A stretch of DNA of 64,000 bases, taken from positions 96,896 through 160,895 of the forward strand of contig JAHBWW010000007.1 in NCBI GenBank assembly GCA_019636795.1, in the 5' to 3' direction. The notes under the pieces are model-generated. The model was not told the DNA's origin. It ran no database searches and was given only the letters and a program-made list of their open reading frames with translations. The position numbers and the translations under genes were made by a program. This document shows positions 42,352 through 50,152 of the stretch, piece after piece (positions within the stretch are counted from its first letter, which is position 1; each line of letters begins with the position of its first letter). Origin of the DNA: Phycisphaeraceae bacterium (GTDB lineage: Bacteria > Planctomycetota > Phycisphaerae > Phycisphaerales > UBA1924).

Positions 42352-43104
42352 TCAACTCAGGTGGCCAAACAGGGTTGCGGTCGAGGATAATTCTTCACCA
42401 ATCAGATGATGGATGTATGACGCGAGCAATCGGGCAGCCCGCAGGACTGACTCGCCATCGAACTCGCCATCGCTCCCAGAGCGGATCCGTCCCAGAACCG
42501 CGTGAGTCTCGCTTCGAACCTTCCACACCGTGCTTGATGCCGATTGTGCCAGAAACCCCCCTAATCCGGGAGAAAATCCAAAAATGGGAGCCGAAGCGAG
42601 GGCTTGCCCACTCTGCACATCACGATCAAGTTCGGGACGAGATCCAATGGCATCGAGAAGCGACCACTGGAACCGAAGCACGCCCAAAGCCCTATCGCCC
42701 GGCGAGGCGTGTGGGTTGTCAGACAAGTCATGCAGGTGGCTGGCCAAGGCGTCGAAGAGGTCCGGATGCGGATCGTCGTCAAGCACGAGGTGACCGACGA
42801 GATCGGCAACGTGAGTCCCGGAATAATAAGCCCCCAGCGAATCGCGGATGCCACGGAATGGTTCGATCAAGTCCCAACTGGTGATCGTTGCCAGCGTGCT
42901 GCGAGGCTTGGCGAGCGCTTGAACCTGTCCAAGCGTGAGCAGTTCGATCCCGCCCGAGAAAGCGCTGTTCTCGCGTCGAGACCCCTTGGCCAATCCGCGC
43001 AGCAGCCCGTGCTCGCGCGTGAGAATGGAAACGGTCTGGCTGGTTTCGGACCAGTCCCAATGTCTGACACAGATTCCGTCATCGCGTATGCTGCCCACGG
43101 GCAC
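42352..43104 (-). CDS. recO: DNA repair protein RecO
   Basis: 250 residues. The N-terminal OB fold has CVRHWDWSETSQTVSILTRE and HGLLRGLAKGSRRENSAF, a RecO hallmark. The helical C-terminal domain lacks the four cysteines present in many RecO proteins (as in E. coli). RecO loads RecA with RecF and RecR. The start is GTG at 43104; a second GTG two codons later follows TAACCT at a 6-nt distance. It is divergent from the dehydratase gene. Confidence 0.9.
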   Translation of the reverse strand: MPVGSIRDDGICVRHWDWSETSQTVSILTREHGLLRGLAKGSRRENSAFSGGIELLTLGQVQALAKPRSTLATITSWDLIEPFRGIRDSLGAYYSGTHVADLVGHLVLDDDPHPDLFDALASHLHDLSDNPHASPGDRALGVLRFQWSLLDAIGSRPELDRDVQSGQALASAPIFGFSPGLGGFLAQSASSTVWKVRSETHAVLGRIRSGSDGEFDGESVLRAARLLASYIHHLIGEELSSTATLFGHLS

Positions 43105-43143
43105 AGGTTATCCGTTTCGGGGTGGTCAAGCATCGGTCGGAGT

Positions 43144-43149
43144 CATACT
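43144..43149 (+). promoter_or_regulatory. candidate -10 element for a leaderless dehydratase mRNA
   Basis: CATACT followed by 7 nt and the ATG at 43157, without a Shine-Dalgarno sequence. Confidence 0.35.
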
Positions 43150-43156
43150 CTGGCTC

Positions 43157-43594
43157 ATGCACTTTTCGCTGATTGACAGCGTCCTTGAACAGACATCCGA
43201 CCGGATCACCGCCATCAAGCACGTTTCGGCAGCTGAGGAATACTTGCAGGATCATTTCCCGGGGTTTCCCGTGCTTCCGGGCGTCCTGATGCTCGAAGCG
43301 ATGGTGCAGGCTGCAAGGATCCTGGCTCGGAGCGAAGAACGTCTGGTGCTGGGCAAGGTGACCGCCCTTAAGTATGGGTCATTCGTTCAGCCGGGCGATA
43401 CGTTGGTGGTGTATGCCTCGTTGACGAGTCGTCATCCCGATGGCTCGATCGACGCACGAGTTGAAGCTCGTAAAGTTGGCCCGGGGATGCCCGCCAATGA
43501 TCCACAGGCCCCGCGAGCAGCCAGTGGCAGGGTGACGCTGCGACCGATCCGTATGGACCCAGAGGGAACCAACTCCCAAGCCGATCGCGCCTAG
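43157..43594 (+). CDS. FabZ-like 3-hydroxyacyl-ACP dehydratase (first of pair)
   Basis: 145 residues in the hotdog fold. The active-site region is YLQDHFPGFPVLPGVLMLEA followed by MVQAA: the FabZ pattern HFPG-x-PVxPGVLxxEAxxQ with both catalytic His and Glu. It follows ITAIKHVSAAEE and leads to LGKVTALKYGSFVQPGDTLV. It would dehydrate a beta-hydroxyacyl-ACP. It begins a three-gene unit: dehydratase, ACP, second dehydratase. A tail of 25 residues (PIRMDPEGTNSQADRA) is not family-typical. Confidence 0.9.
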   Translation: MHFSLIDSVLEQTSDRITAIKHVSAAEEYLQDHFPGFPVLPGVLMLEAMVQAARILARSEERLVLGKVTALKYGSFVQPGDTLVVYASLTSRHPDGSIDARVEARKVGPGMPANDPQAPRAASGRVTLRPIRMDPEGTNSQADRA

Positions 43595-43640
43595 ACTTGC
43601 CCCCTCTGGGCGGGGTCGCTCGCCACGTATGGAAGCCGCA

Positions 43641-44033
43641 ATGAACCGAGATGAGATCTTCGAGAAAGTTCAAGGCGTGCTCGTCGAGGCCCTGGCCGTC
43701 GACGAGGACGAAGTGACCCCCGACGCAAGCCTGTTCAAGGATCTGGGAGCCGAGTCGATCGACATTCTCGACATCAGTTTCCAGCTCGAACGGACGTTCG
43801 GCATCAAGATCGGGCAAGGGGAACTCTTTCCCGAAGGCGTCGCTCAGGATCCTGCCTACGTCGAGGACGGAAAGATCACTGACAAAGGCCTGGCAGCCTT
43901 GCGCGAGCGACTGCCTCACTTTGATTTTACCGAACTGGAGCGAAGCCGAAGCGTGGAGCGCGTGCTCGATATCTTCACGGTCGGAACGCTGGTCAACTTC
44001 GTCGAGCACAAACTCGGGCATCAGGGCGACTGA
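43641..44033 (+). CDS. acyl carrier protein-like protein with an insertion
   Basis: 130 residues, longer than usual (about 80). The phosphopantetheine-serine region reads LFKDLGAESIDILDISFQLE (DSL replaced by ESI; serine kept), preceded by a typical first helix (FEKVQGVLVEALAVDEDEV). Between helix II and III it carries about 45 extra residues (ELFPEGVAQDPAYVEDGKIT, LPHFDFTELERSRSVER). The last helix TVGTLVNFVEHKL is typical. ATG 43641 was chosen over one 12 nt upstream. Lies 46 nt after the first dehydratase. Confidence 0.85.
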   Translation: MNRDEIFEKVQGVLVEALAVDEDEVTPDASLFKDLGAESIDILDISFQLERTFGIKIGQGELFPEGVAQDPAYVEDGKITDKGLAALRERLPHFDFTELERSRSVERVLDIFTVGTLVNFVEHKLGHQGD

Positions 44034-44050
44034 GCCTCCGGGACGCGCCC

Positions 44051-44569
44051 ATGCGATGGATGTGGATCGACAGGATCGTCGAACTCGTGCCGCGAGAAAA
44101 ACTCGTGGCCATCAAGAACGTCTCGCTCGCTGAGGAACATCTGCACGATCACTTTGCCCAGACCGAGCGCCATGCGGCGTTTGCCGTCATGCCGGCATCA
44201 TTGATCATCGAAGGCATGGCCCAGTCCGCGGGGATTCTGGTCGGGCACGCCGAAGGGTTCCGCGAGAAAGTAATCCTCGCCAAAGTGACTCGGGCCGAAC
44301 TCGAGTGCGACGCGGTTCCCGGTGATGCGCTGCGCTATTGCGCGCAGATCGAGCAACTGACCACACAGGGCGCATCAACGCGAGGCGTGGTGGAACTGCT
44401 CAAGCCGACGACCGTCGGAGAGGAACGCTCCGCACGCACGATCGGGCGCATCGATCTGATGTTCAGTCACATTGACCACAACATGGCCGGGACGAACTTC
44501 CCCGAACACAACTTCGTGTTCAGTTCGTCGCTCATGACGCTGCTGCGTACAAGCGGTCTCTCAGACTGA
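44051..44569 (+). CDS. FabZ/FabA-like hydroxyacyl-ACP dehydratase (second of pair)
   Basis: 172 residues. The hotdog active-site stretch is HLHDHFAQTERHAAFAVMPA followed by SLIIEGMAQSAGILVGHAEG: the His and the Glu of the FabZ pair are present but PGxPVMPG is replaced by an insertion. WIDRIVELVPREKLVAIKNV resembles the N-terminus of related hotdog proteins. The long tail (FSHIDHNMAGTNFPEHNFVF) is particular. It follows the ACP by 17 nt. This protein may bind or modify an ACP-bound chain rather than repeat the first step. Confidence 0.83.
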   Translation: MRWMWIDRIVELVPREKLVAIKNVSLAEEHLHDHFAQTERHAAFAVMPASLIIEGMAQSAGILVGHAEGFREKVILAKVTRAELECDAVPGDALRYCAQIEQLTTQGASTRGVVELLKPTTVGEERSARTIGRIDLMFSHIDHNMAGTNFPEHNFVFSSSLMTLLRTSGLSD

Positions 44570-44575
44570 TCCCCT

Positions 44576-44599
44576 CCGGCCGGTCGTAGAAAAGGCCGG
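44576..44599 (+). terminator. weak hairpin after the dehydratase cassette
   Basis: CCGGCC (44576-44581) pairs with GGCCGG (44594-44599) around a 12-nt loop. It lies between two convergent genes and has no T tract, so termination is uncertain. Confidence 0.3.
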
Positions 44600-44608
44600 G
44601 TCAAACAC

Positions 44609-45307
44609 TTACTTGGCAGCGGCCTTCATGTCGCTCATGCGGACACGAGTCAGTTCGGCATCGCTGACCTGCAAGCCCGCCTGGGCAGCGATGCGAGCCA
44701 GCGCGACGCGATCGGTCTGACGCAACTTACGCCCGATCGACGCGCGATGGTTGTCGACCGTCTTGAACGAACGATGCAGCTTGGCTGCAATTTCCTTGAG
44801 CGAGAGCCCTTGACCGACAAGCGCCATAACCACAAGTTCGCGTGGCGTCAGGACATGAAGCTCGCCCAATTCGATAAACTCGCTCTCGACCAGATCGTGC
44901 TCGACGTCTCCGGGATTTTGCGAGGGCGTCAACTGTGACAGTCCGAGCAGCATGTTGATATCGCCATTCTCATCGATGATCGGTCGCAACGTCGTGCGCA
45001 GCTGCCGTCCGTTCCAGACTTCGCGAATCGTCAAAGGCTGGCGTGACTCGACTACGCGGCGGTAGTACGACTTGCGTTCCTCTGCCCACCCTTGAGGGAA
45101 GATATCCCCGATATTCATGCCAACGACGTTGGGATTGGTCTCCCCGAGGTAGATCCGCTGGCACTCCTCACTGGCAAAGAGCACCCCACCTTCGGGGGTG
45201 ACCACGCAGACGCCAACGCCGGGAGTCTTGGCGAAGGCATTCCACAGTGCCTGTGCTCCGATTTCTTCTTCGACCTGGAACGTTGTGGAATGATTATTAT
45301 GCGTCAT
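44609..45307 (-). CDS. PAS domain-LuxR type transcriptional regulator
   Basis: 232 residues. A PAS domain covers about 15-125 (VCVVTPEGGVLFASEECQRI, VGMNIGDIFP, RPIIDENGDINMLLGLSQLT). The C-terminal LuxR/FixJ helix-turn-helix is LTPRELVVMALVGQGLSLKE and IAAKLHRSFKTVDNHRASIG. No receiver domain is present, so it is a one-component sensor, ligand unknown. AAAGGA lies 9 nt before the ATG at 45307, which favours it over the ATG at 45334. It lies on the same strand and downstream of the beta-oxidation genes. Confidence 0.9.
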   Translation of the reverse strand: MTHNNHSTTFQVEEEIGAQALWNAFAKTPGVGVCVVTPEGGVLFASEECQRIYLGETNPNVVGMNIGDIFPQGWAEERKSYYRRVVESRQPLTIREVWNGRQLRTTLRPIIDENGDINMLLGLSQLTPSQNPGDVEHDLVESEFIELGELHVLTPRELVVMALVGQGLSLKEIAAKLHRSFKTVDNHRASIGRKLRQTDRVALARIAAQAGLQVSDAELTRVRMSDMKAAAK

Positions 45308-45594
45308 GATGCATATTCCTTTTGTAACCCGCATTGCCGATCGTGAACGTAGTGTATCGCCTCATTCGCTGAACGCTATTGAGATGATCCACTTTCGGTA
45401 AAGTTCCCGATGCAATCTGCTAATTTTGACCTTGCCCACCTGATTTCGGGCATTCTCACCCATACATAAACTTTTGATGGCACTCTATTTATTCCCATTA
45501 CCCGGTAAAAGACTCAGAACAATCGGCGCGCACAGCAACCGCCAAATCAATCCGCTTTTCAGGGCGAGAATGCCACTTCCTCCGTTATGTATAT
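45308..45594. other. AT-richer intergenic region upstream of the PAS-LuxR gene
   Basis: 287 nt between the acyl-CoA dehydrogenase stop and the regulator start, on the minus strand. It is notably richer in A and T than its surroundings. A perfect 9-nt inverted repeat, GGCATTCTC (45449-45457) and GAGAATGCC (45566-45574), lies within it. I see no gene and no strong terminator. Confidence 0.45.
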
Positions 45595-47571
45595 TCAATC
45601 TCGCGAATGAGCAACGGTTTCTTCCATCATCTCACGACCGGTTCCTCCCGCGACGCCACGCCCGGTCCCTTCAAAGTGCGGAACGTGCCGAATGTCGGGT
45701 TTGCGACCCATGCCTCGAGATGGTGTGGGGGTCTTTTCAGGAATGATGAACAGGCTGTCGGGAAGGGTCTGGCTGAAGGCAAGAGCCTTGTCGGCAGCAG
45801 TACGCATCGAATCGTCCGCGTTCTCGTACTGGGCCCGGAAGGCATTGACTATTCCGAGTTCGGCCAGGTCGAAGAAGTGCAAGGCTGCGGCTTTGTCGCG
45901 TTCGAAGGCGGGCCCGTTCTGCCCCTGCCTGATCTGTCGATCGAGTTTCGAGAGCGTGCAGGTCCAGGCATGGATCCACATCGCCGCGTCGGCAAAGCGC
46001 GCCTGAACCGCCTGCCTCTCGATGATGGCTGAGTCGTGCATCTTGCTGACCTTCTTGAACTGGTACGTCAGTTCGGAGATGTGGCTGCACAATCGCTTGC
46101 CATGCGGGATGAGCGACTGGTGCAGTTTGCTCAGAACGGGCTTTTTCGGGCGCACGCCGAGATAGACCTCCATGCCCACGGGCAGCGCCGCCTTGATGAG
46201 CCCCATCGAGAACTGCCGCTTATCGACCGCATCCTTGATGCCCAGGAGTTTCTCGGCGTGCTGCTTGCCGCCATAGGCGAAGATGAATGACTGCATCACT
46301 TCATTGGCACCTTCGACGATGGTGTTGATGCGGCTGTCGCGGAAGATGCGCTCAACTTCATTTTCAGTCATCATGCCTTCACCGCCCATGATCTGGACAG
46401 CGTCGTTGACGCTGCGCCACCCCATCTCGGAACAGAAGACCTTGCATACAGCCGTTTCGAGCATGATGTCTTCATCGTGCCGGTCGAGCATGCCCGTGGT
46501 CATGTAGAGCACCGCGTCCATCGCATAGCACATCGCGCTCATGTGCGCGATCTTCTGGCGCACGAGTTCGAAGTCGGCCAAGGCCCGTCCGAACTGGTAG
46601 CGAGTCTGCGCCCAACGAATGGCCTGATCCTTGGCGCGCACGGCTCCCCCGAGCATTCCTGCAGAGAGGGTGCAGCGGCCGTAGTTGAGACACGTCAGGG
46701 CAACATTGAGCCCTTTGCCTTCCTTGTGGAGCAGGTGCCAGCGTGGAACCTTGACGTTGTTGAACCTGATTCGTGCCTGCCACGTTCCGCGGATGCCGCA
46801 CTTGCTGCGGTTCTTCTGGAAGATGTCGATGCCGTCCATGTCGGGCGTGCAGACGACCGCACTGACTTTGACCGAACCATCGGGCATCTTCTGCTTGCCC
46901 ATGACGGTGAACAGGCCACAAATCGCGCCGCTGGTGGCCCACTTCTTTTCGCCGTTGATGATGTAGTGCTCGCCGTCCTCGCTGACATCGATCGTGGTTT
47001 CCTGCCCGCCAGCATCGCAGCCGACGTTGGGCTCACTGAGGCAGAATGCGCTGAGCCAGTCGCGGGCAAGTTTGGGCAACCATGCCCGCTTCTGTTCATC
47101 GGTGCCGAAGAGCATGACAGCCTTGCAACCGATCGACTGGTGTGCACTGACAACCACGGCCGTCGAGCCGCAGTACCTGCCGATGAGTTCAAGCACACGG
47201 TTGTAACTGGTGATGCCCATGCTCAGGCCGCCGAACTCTTTGGAGATCGTCATGCCCAGCACGCCGAGCTTGAAGAGTCGCTGAATGGCCCACTCGGGGA
47301 TGAACTGTTCCTGATCGATCTGAATGCTCGGGTGTTCGGTGCGCAGATACTCTTCGAGCCTTGCCAGAAGTTCATCGCATTCGCGTGCTTCATCGGGGTG
47401 TGCCTGCGCGACATCTGGGTATGGCAGCACAAGTTCCTCGCGGACGCGGCCCCAGAAGAGATTCTTGACAAAGCCCATCGAGTCCGGTTCGGGCCCCAGC
47501 AGCGTCTCGGCTTCGGCGATCATCTTCTTGTCACGCTCCGAAACGCCCTTCATCTCCTTCAGATCGGCCAT
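45595..47571 (-). CDS. acyl-CoA dehydrogenase (VLCAD-like, long C-terminal extension)
   Basis: 658 residues. Acyl-CoA dehydrogenase blocks are in order: LGMTISKEFGGLSMGITSYN, AFCLSEPNVGCDAGGQETT, YIINGEKKWATSGAICGLFT, and INTIVEGANEVMQSFIFAYG with the catalytic Glu near residue 423. The extra 200-residue C-terminal region is like mitochondrial VLCAD and ACAD9. It oxidises acyl-CoA to enoyl-CoA using FAD. ATG 47571 was chosen over a TTG 6 nt upstream. It lies 60 nt after the hydratase gene, forming a beta-oxidation unit. Confidence 0.93.
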   Translation of the reverse strand: MADLKEMKGVSERDKKMIAEAETLLGPEPDSMGFVKNLFWGRVREELVLPYPDVAQAHPDEARECDELLARLEEYLRTEHPSIQIDQEQFIPEWAIQRLFKLGVLGMTISKEFGGLSMGITSYNRVLELIGRYCGSTAVVVSAHQSIGCKAVMLFGTDEQKRAWLPKLARDWLSAFCLSEPNVGCDAGGQETTIDVSEDGEHYIINGEKKWATSGAICGLFTVMGKQKMPDGSVKVSAVVCTPDMDGIDIFQKNRSKCGIRGTWQARIRFNNVKVPRWHLLHKEGKGLNVALTCLNYGRCTLSAGMLGGAVRAKDQAIRWAQTRYQFGRALADFELVRQKIAHMSAMCYAMDAVLYMTTGMLDRHDEDIMLETAVCKVFCSEMGWRSVNDAVQIMGGEGMMTENEVERIFRDSRINTIVEGANEVMQSFIFAYGGKQHAEKLLGIKDAVDKRQFSMGLIKAALPVGMEVYLGVRPKKPVLSKLHQSLIPHGKRLCSHISELTYQFKKVSKMHDSAIIERQAVQARFADAAMWIHAWTCTLSKLDRQIRQGQNGPAFERDKAAALHFFDLAELGIVNAFRAQYENADDSMRTAADKALAFSQTLPDSLFIIPEKTPTPSRGMGRKPDIRHVPHFEGTGRGVAGGTGREMMEETVAHSRD

Positions 47572-47631
47572 CGACAATCTCCTGCTGCGGGGCGACCGGC
47601 CCCGATCGGTTTCCTGTCCTGCTTGTTCATC

Positions 47632-48516
47632 TTACTTTCGATTCCGCTCGAAGAACGCTTCGATCGCGGACTTGGCTTCGGGGGTGTGTCGCAGCTGCAC
47701 AAGGTGCGCCCGTTCGGCTGCGCAGGCCTTGTCCCACCCGCGATCAAGCCCAACACGAACGGCATCGTGCACGGCAGCAGCAGCCTGCGTCGCACAGGTG
47801 ATGTCGGCCGCCCGTTCGCTGGCCGCACGAACCGCTTCGAGCGTTCCGTGCCTGCCGATCCAGCGACTCGGCGCGCCGTCGCGCATCACAGGGGGCTGCT
47901 CGGCGACCAGCGCGACCGCGACTTCGACCACGTTCTCGGCACTTTCGGCCCATGCGTCAAAGAGACCGGCGTCCTTCGCCTGGGTTTCGTTCATGGTTGT
48001 ACCACTGGCGGTCATTTCGATCGCTCGGGCCGGGTCAATGCGAGCCGGGAGCAAGTTCGTCCCGCCCCAGCCTGGGCAGATCGCCAGCCCCGCTTCGGGC
48101 AGTCCGACCGGGTATGGCTTGCCACTGGCCGACGGAGCACCGACGAGGAGATCGCAGTGCATCGCCAGTTCGAGTCCGCCACCAAGCACTGCTCCGGCGA
48201 TCGCGGCCGCGGTCGGGAAGGGCAACTGCGACAACTGCGCAAACACTGCGGCTGCCTCTTCGAGATAGGCGTGCAGATCGGCGTCGTTCTTCTCGACAAT
48301 AGTCTTGAGGTCTGCCCCTGCGACAAACGACCGCGGCGAGCCTGAGGCCAGCACCAACCCGGCAAGATTGGCCGGCAAGGCGTCGAGCGTCGCAGCGAGG
48401 CGAGCGATGAGGTCGGCGTCGAGCACCACAACCGGTCGCTCGCCCGCATCGAGCGTGACGACGGCGATCGAGGAGCCGGTGGGCGATTCGACCAGATCCA
48501 ATGGCAGCCTGTCCAT
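47632..48516 (-). CDS. enoyl-CoA hydratase/isomerase family protein
   Basis: 294 residues. Crotonase motifs are present: SFVAGADLKTIVEKNDADLH (oxyanion hole Ala/Gly region), AIAGAVLGGGLELAMHCDLL (second oxyanion Gly), and GLPEAGLAICPGWGGTNLLP with a catalytic-Glu position. Enoyl-CoA from the neighbouring dehydrogenase is the probable substrate. GGAGGA lies 8 nt before the ATG at 48516. It is transcribed with the dehydrogenase gene. Confidence 0.93.
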   Translation of the reverse strand: MDRLPLDLVESPTGSSIAVVTLDAGERPVVVLDADLIARLAATLDALPANLAGLVLASGSPRSFVAGADLKTIVEKNDADLHAYLEEAAAVFAQLSQLPFPTAAAIAGAVLGGGLELAMHCDLLVGAPSASGKPYPVGLPEAGLAICPGWGGTNLLPARIDPARAIEMTASGTTMNETQAKDAGLFDAWAESAENVVEVAVALVAEQPPVMRDGAPSRWIGRHGTLEAVRAASERAADITCATQAAAAVHDAVRVGLDRGWDKACAAERAHLVQLRHTPEAKSAIEAFFERNRK

Positions 48517-48833
48517 CGCGCGTTCCTCCGCTCCCGGCCCCACGCCAGCGCTGCAATGCGCTGCGGCCACCGCATCGAAGCCTTCCGGGTGCGGCTGGCG
48601 CGTGCCGTGGCCCGATTCTAGCGTGCAGGGCCGCTGTCGGGCGGGATATGGGGGTCATTGAGGCGCTTGCTCGCCCCTGGTTCCGCCGAAAATGCACTGT
48701 TGCTGAGAGATTCCGTCCTCTGCCCCAGAAGGCTTGTGAAGGCGGGCACAGGGCTCGCCGGAAACTAAACCTTGGACCGGCACACACCGGACCACGCCTC
48801 GACTCGACGCCCGCAATCGCAAGGAGAATCACA
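48517..48833. other. divergent intergenic region, no gene seen
   Basis: 317 nt between the crotonase gene and the dockerin-carrying gene. It probably contains both promoters. AAGGAG at 48821 is the ribosome-binding site of the plus-strand gene. Nothing else stands out. Confidence 0.4.
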
Positions 48834-49868
48834 ATGAAGACGCTCAGCACAACCAATCGTCGCCCTCGTTACACGTCGCCGTTCATGCTCGCGCTGGCTG
48901 CGCTCGCTGTGCCGGCTGTCGCCGACATCACCTTCACGCAGACCGTCGATGACTGGTGGTACAACAAGTACGAGTGGAGCGAGCAGACTGAGACCGTCAG
49001 CACCGCCCGCACGCTCGATCCGGTGGGCACCGTCAAGCGCGTGTGCGCCCGCGTCGTGCAGAAGAACGGCTCGCAGGTCGGAACCGAGATCTTTGAAACA
49101 ACGATGACCAAGGTCGAAGGCGGCGGCGGACTGGTGGACCGGTGGGAAGTCGCCGTCCCGGCTGGTTCCATCGAAGACACTGACTTCTGGGATGCCTCGC
49201 GCCTTGGAGTCGAGATCGTTGAATGCCCGCCGAACATGCAATCCCACAGCGCATCACTCCCCTCGCCTTATGGCACGCTCCGCCTTGCGGACTATGTCGC
49301 TGGCGATCTCGAAGATGACCCCAACAACCGCCGAGTGACCATCAGCGCCGCCAATTGGGACGATGCACTCGTGCGCTCCCATGGTTTCGATTTCGCTGTG
49401 TACGCCTATCAGGTCGGACCGGGCGCGCCGAGGGTGCTCAACCACCTCGATGAACTCGGCCTGACGACATTCGCCTACAACGACGCCGACGCCTTCGGCT
49501 CGGGACAGCCCTACGACCTGGCGCGCCTGCGCATCATCGGTATCAACCTCGACCCATCGTGGGATGTGGTCGCGCAATCCTCGAACGGGCTGCACACGTT
49601 CCAGTGGAACCTTCAGATAGGCGGCGGGCAACTCTTTACCGATCAGGGTGTGTTTCAGATCCTCCAGGCGCAGCCGCTCATCAATGGCTGGCGAACCTAC
49701 TGCACCGCCGATCTCAACCACGACGGCGTGCTCGACTTCTTTGATGTTCAACTCTTCCTCAGCCTCTTCTCGGCCCAGAGCATGTTGGCCGACTATAACG
49801 CCGACGGCACACTCGACTTCTTCGACGTGCAGGCTTTCCTCGCCGAGTTCTCGGCAGGTTGCCCATGA
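48834..49868 (+). CDS. GC-type dockerin domain-anchored secreted protein, function unknown
   Basis: 344 residues with a signal peptide (PFMLALAALAVPAVADITF). The body (DDWWYNKYEWSEQTETVST and so on) has no recognised catalytic motif. The C-terminus has two EF-hand-like GC-type dockerin units: DLNHDGVLDFFDVQLFLSLF and DYNADGTLDFFDVQAFLAEF, ending SAGCP. By family these domains attach the protein to cell-surface components. AAGGAG precedes the ATG. Two other genes in the window (54446 and 60709) carry the same module. Confidence 0.85.
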   Translation: MKTLSTTNRRPRYTSPFMLALAALAVPAVADITFTQTVDDWWYNKYEWSEQTETVSTARTLDPVGTVKRVCARVVQKNGSQVGTEIFETTMTKVEGGGGLVDRWEVAVPAGSIEDTDFWDASRLGVEIVECPPNMQSHSASLPSPYGTLRLADYVAGDLEDDPNNRRVTISAANWDDALVRSHGFDFAVYAYQVGPGAPRVLNHLDELGLTTFAYNDADAFGSGQPYDLARLRIIGINLDPSWDVVAQSSNGLHTFQWNLQIGGGQLFTDQGVFQILQAQPLINGWRTYCTADLNHDGVLDFFDVQLFLSLFSAQSMLADYNADGTLDFFDVQAFLAEFSAGCP

Positions 49869-49906
49869 GCCAGATCGTCGATTTCTCAGGCAACGAGAGC
49901 GCGAAG

Positions 49907-49965
49907 GCCCGGAGTTCTGACCGGTGATTGCCCAGACAGGTTGGGGCTCCCGGTCAACTCCGGGC
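49907..49965 (+). terminator. putative hairpin terminator after the dockerin gene
   Basis: A long inverted repeat: 9-bp outer stem (49907-49915 with 49957-49965) plus a 7-bp inner stem (49918-49924 with 49950-49956) around a 25-nt loop. It is followed by a poor T tract, so function is uncertain. Confidence 0.4.
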
Positions 49966-50152
49966 TTCGCATTTAGAGCCATAAATCATCAGCAAATCGA
50001 ACGCCAGGCATCGGATCTCCTCATCGACTAGCCACCATGCAATTCTGCTTGATACGGCGAACGGGAAAATTTGCAAAATTGCAATCGGCCCCCGTGTCCC
50101 CCACGGCTGTGCCGTTTCGCTTTACACTCATCAGAACCCTACAGGAGATCAC

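Noticed and set aside
46477..48345. 622-codon open frame on the plus strand
   Set aside because: It is antisense to the acyl-CoA dehydrogenase and crotonase genes, whose family motifs are unmistakable. Such long antisense frames are common in high-GC DNA; the product has no family-like features.
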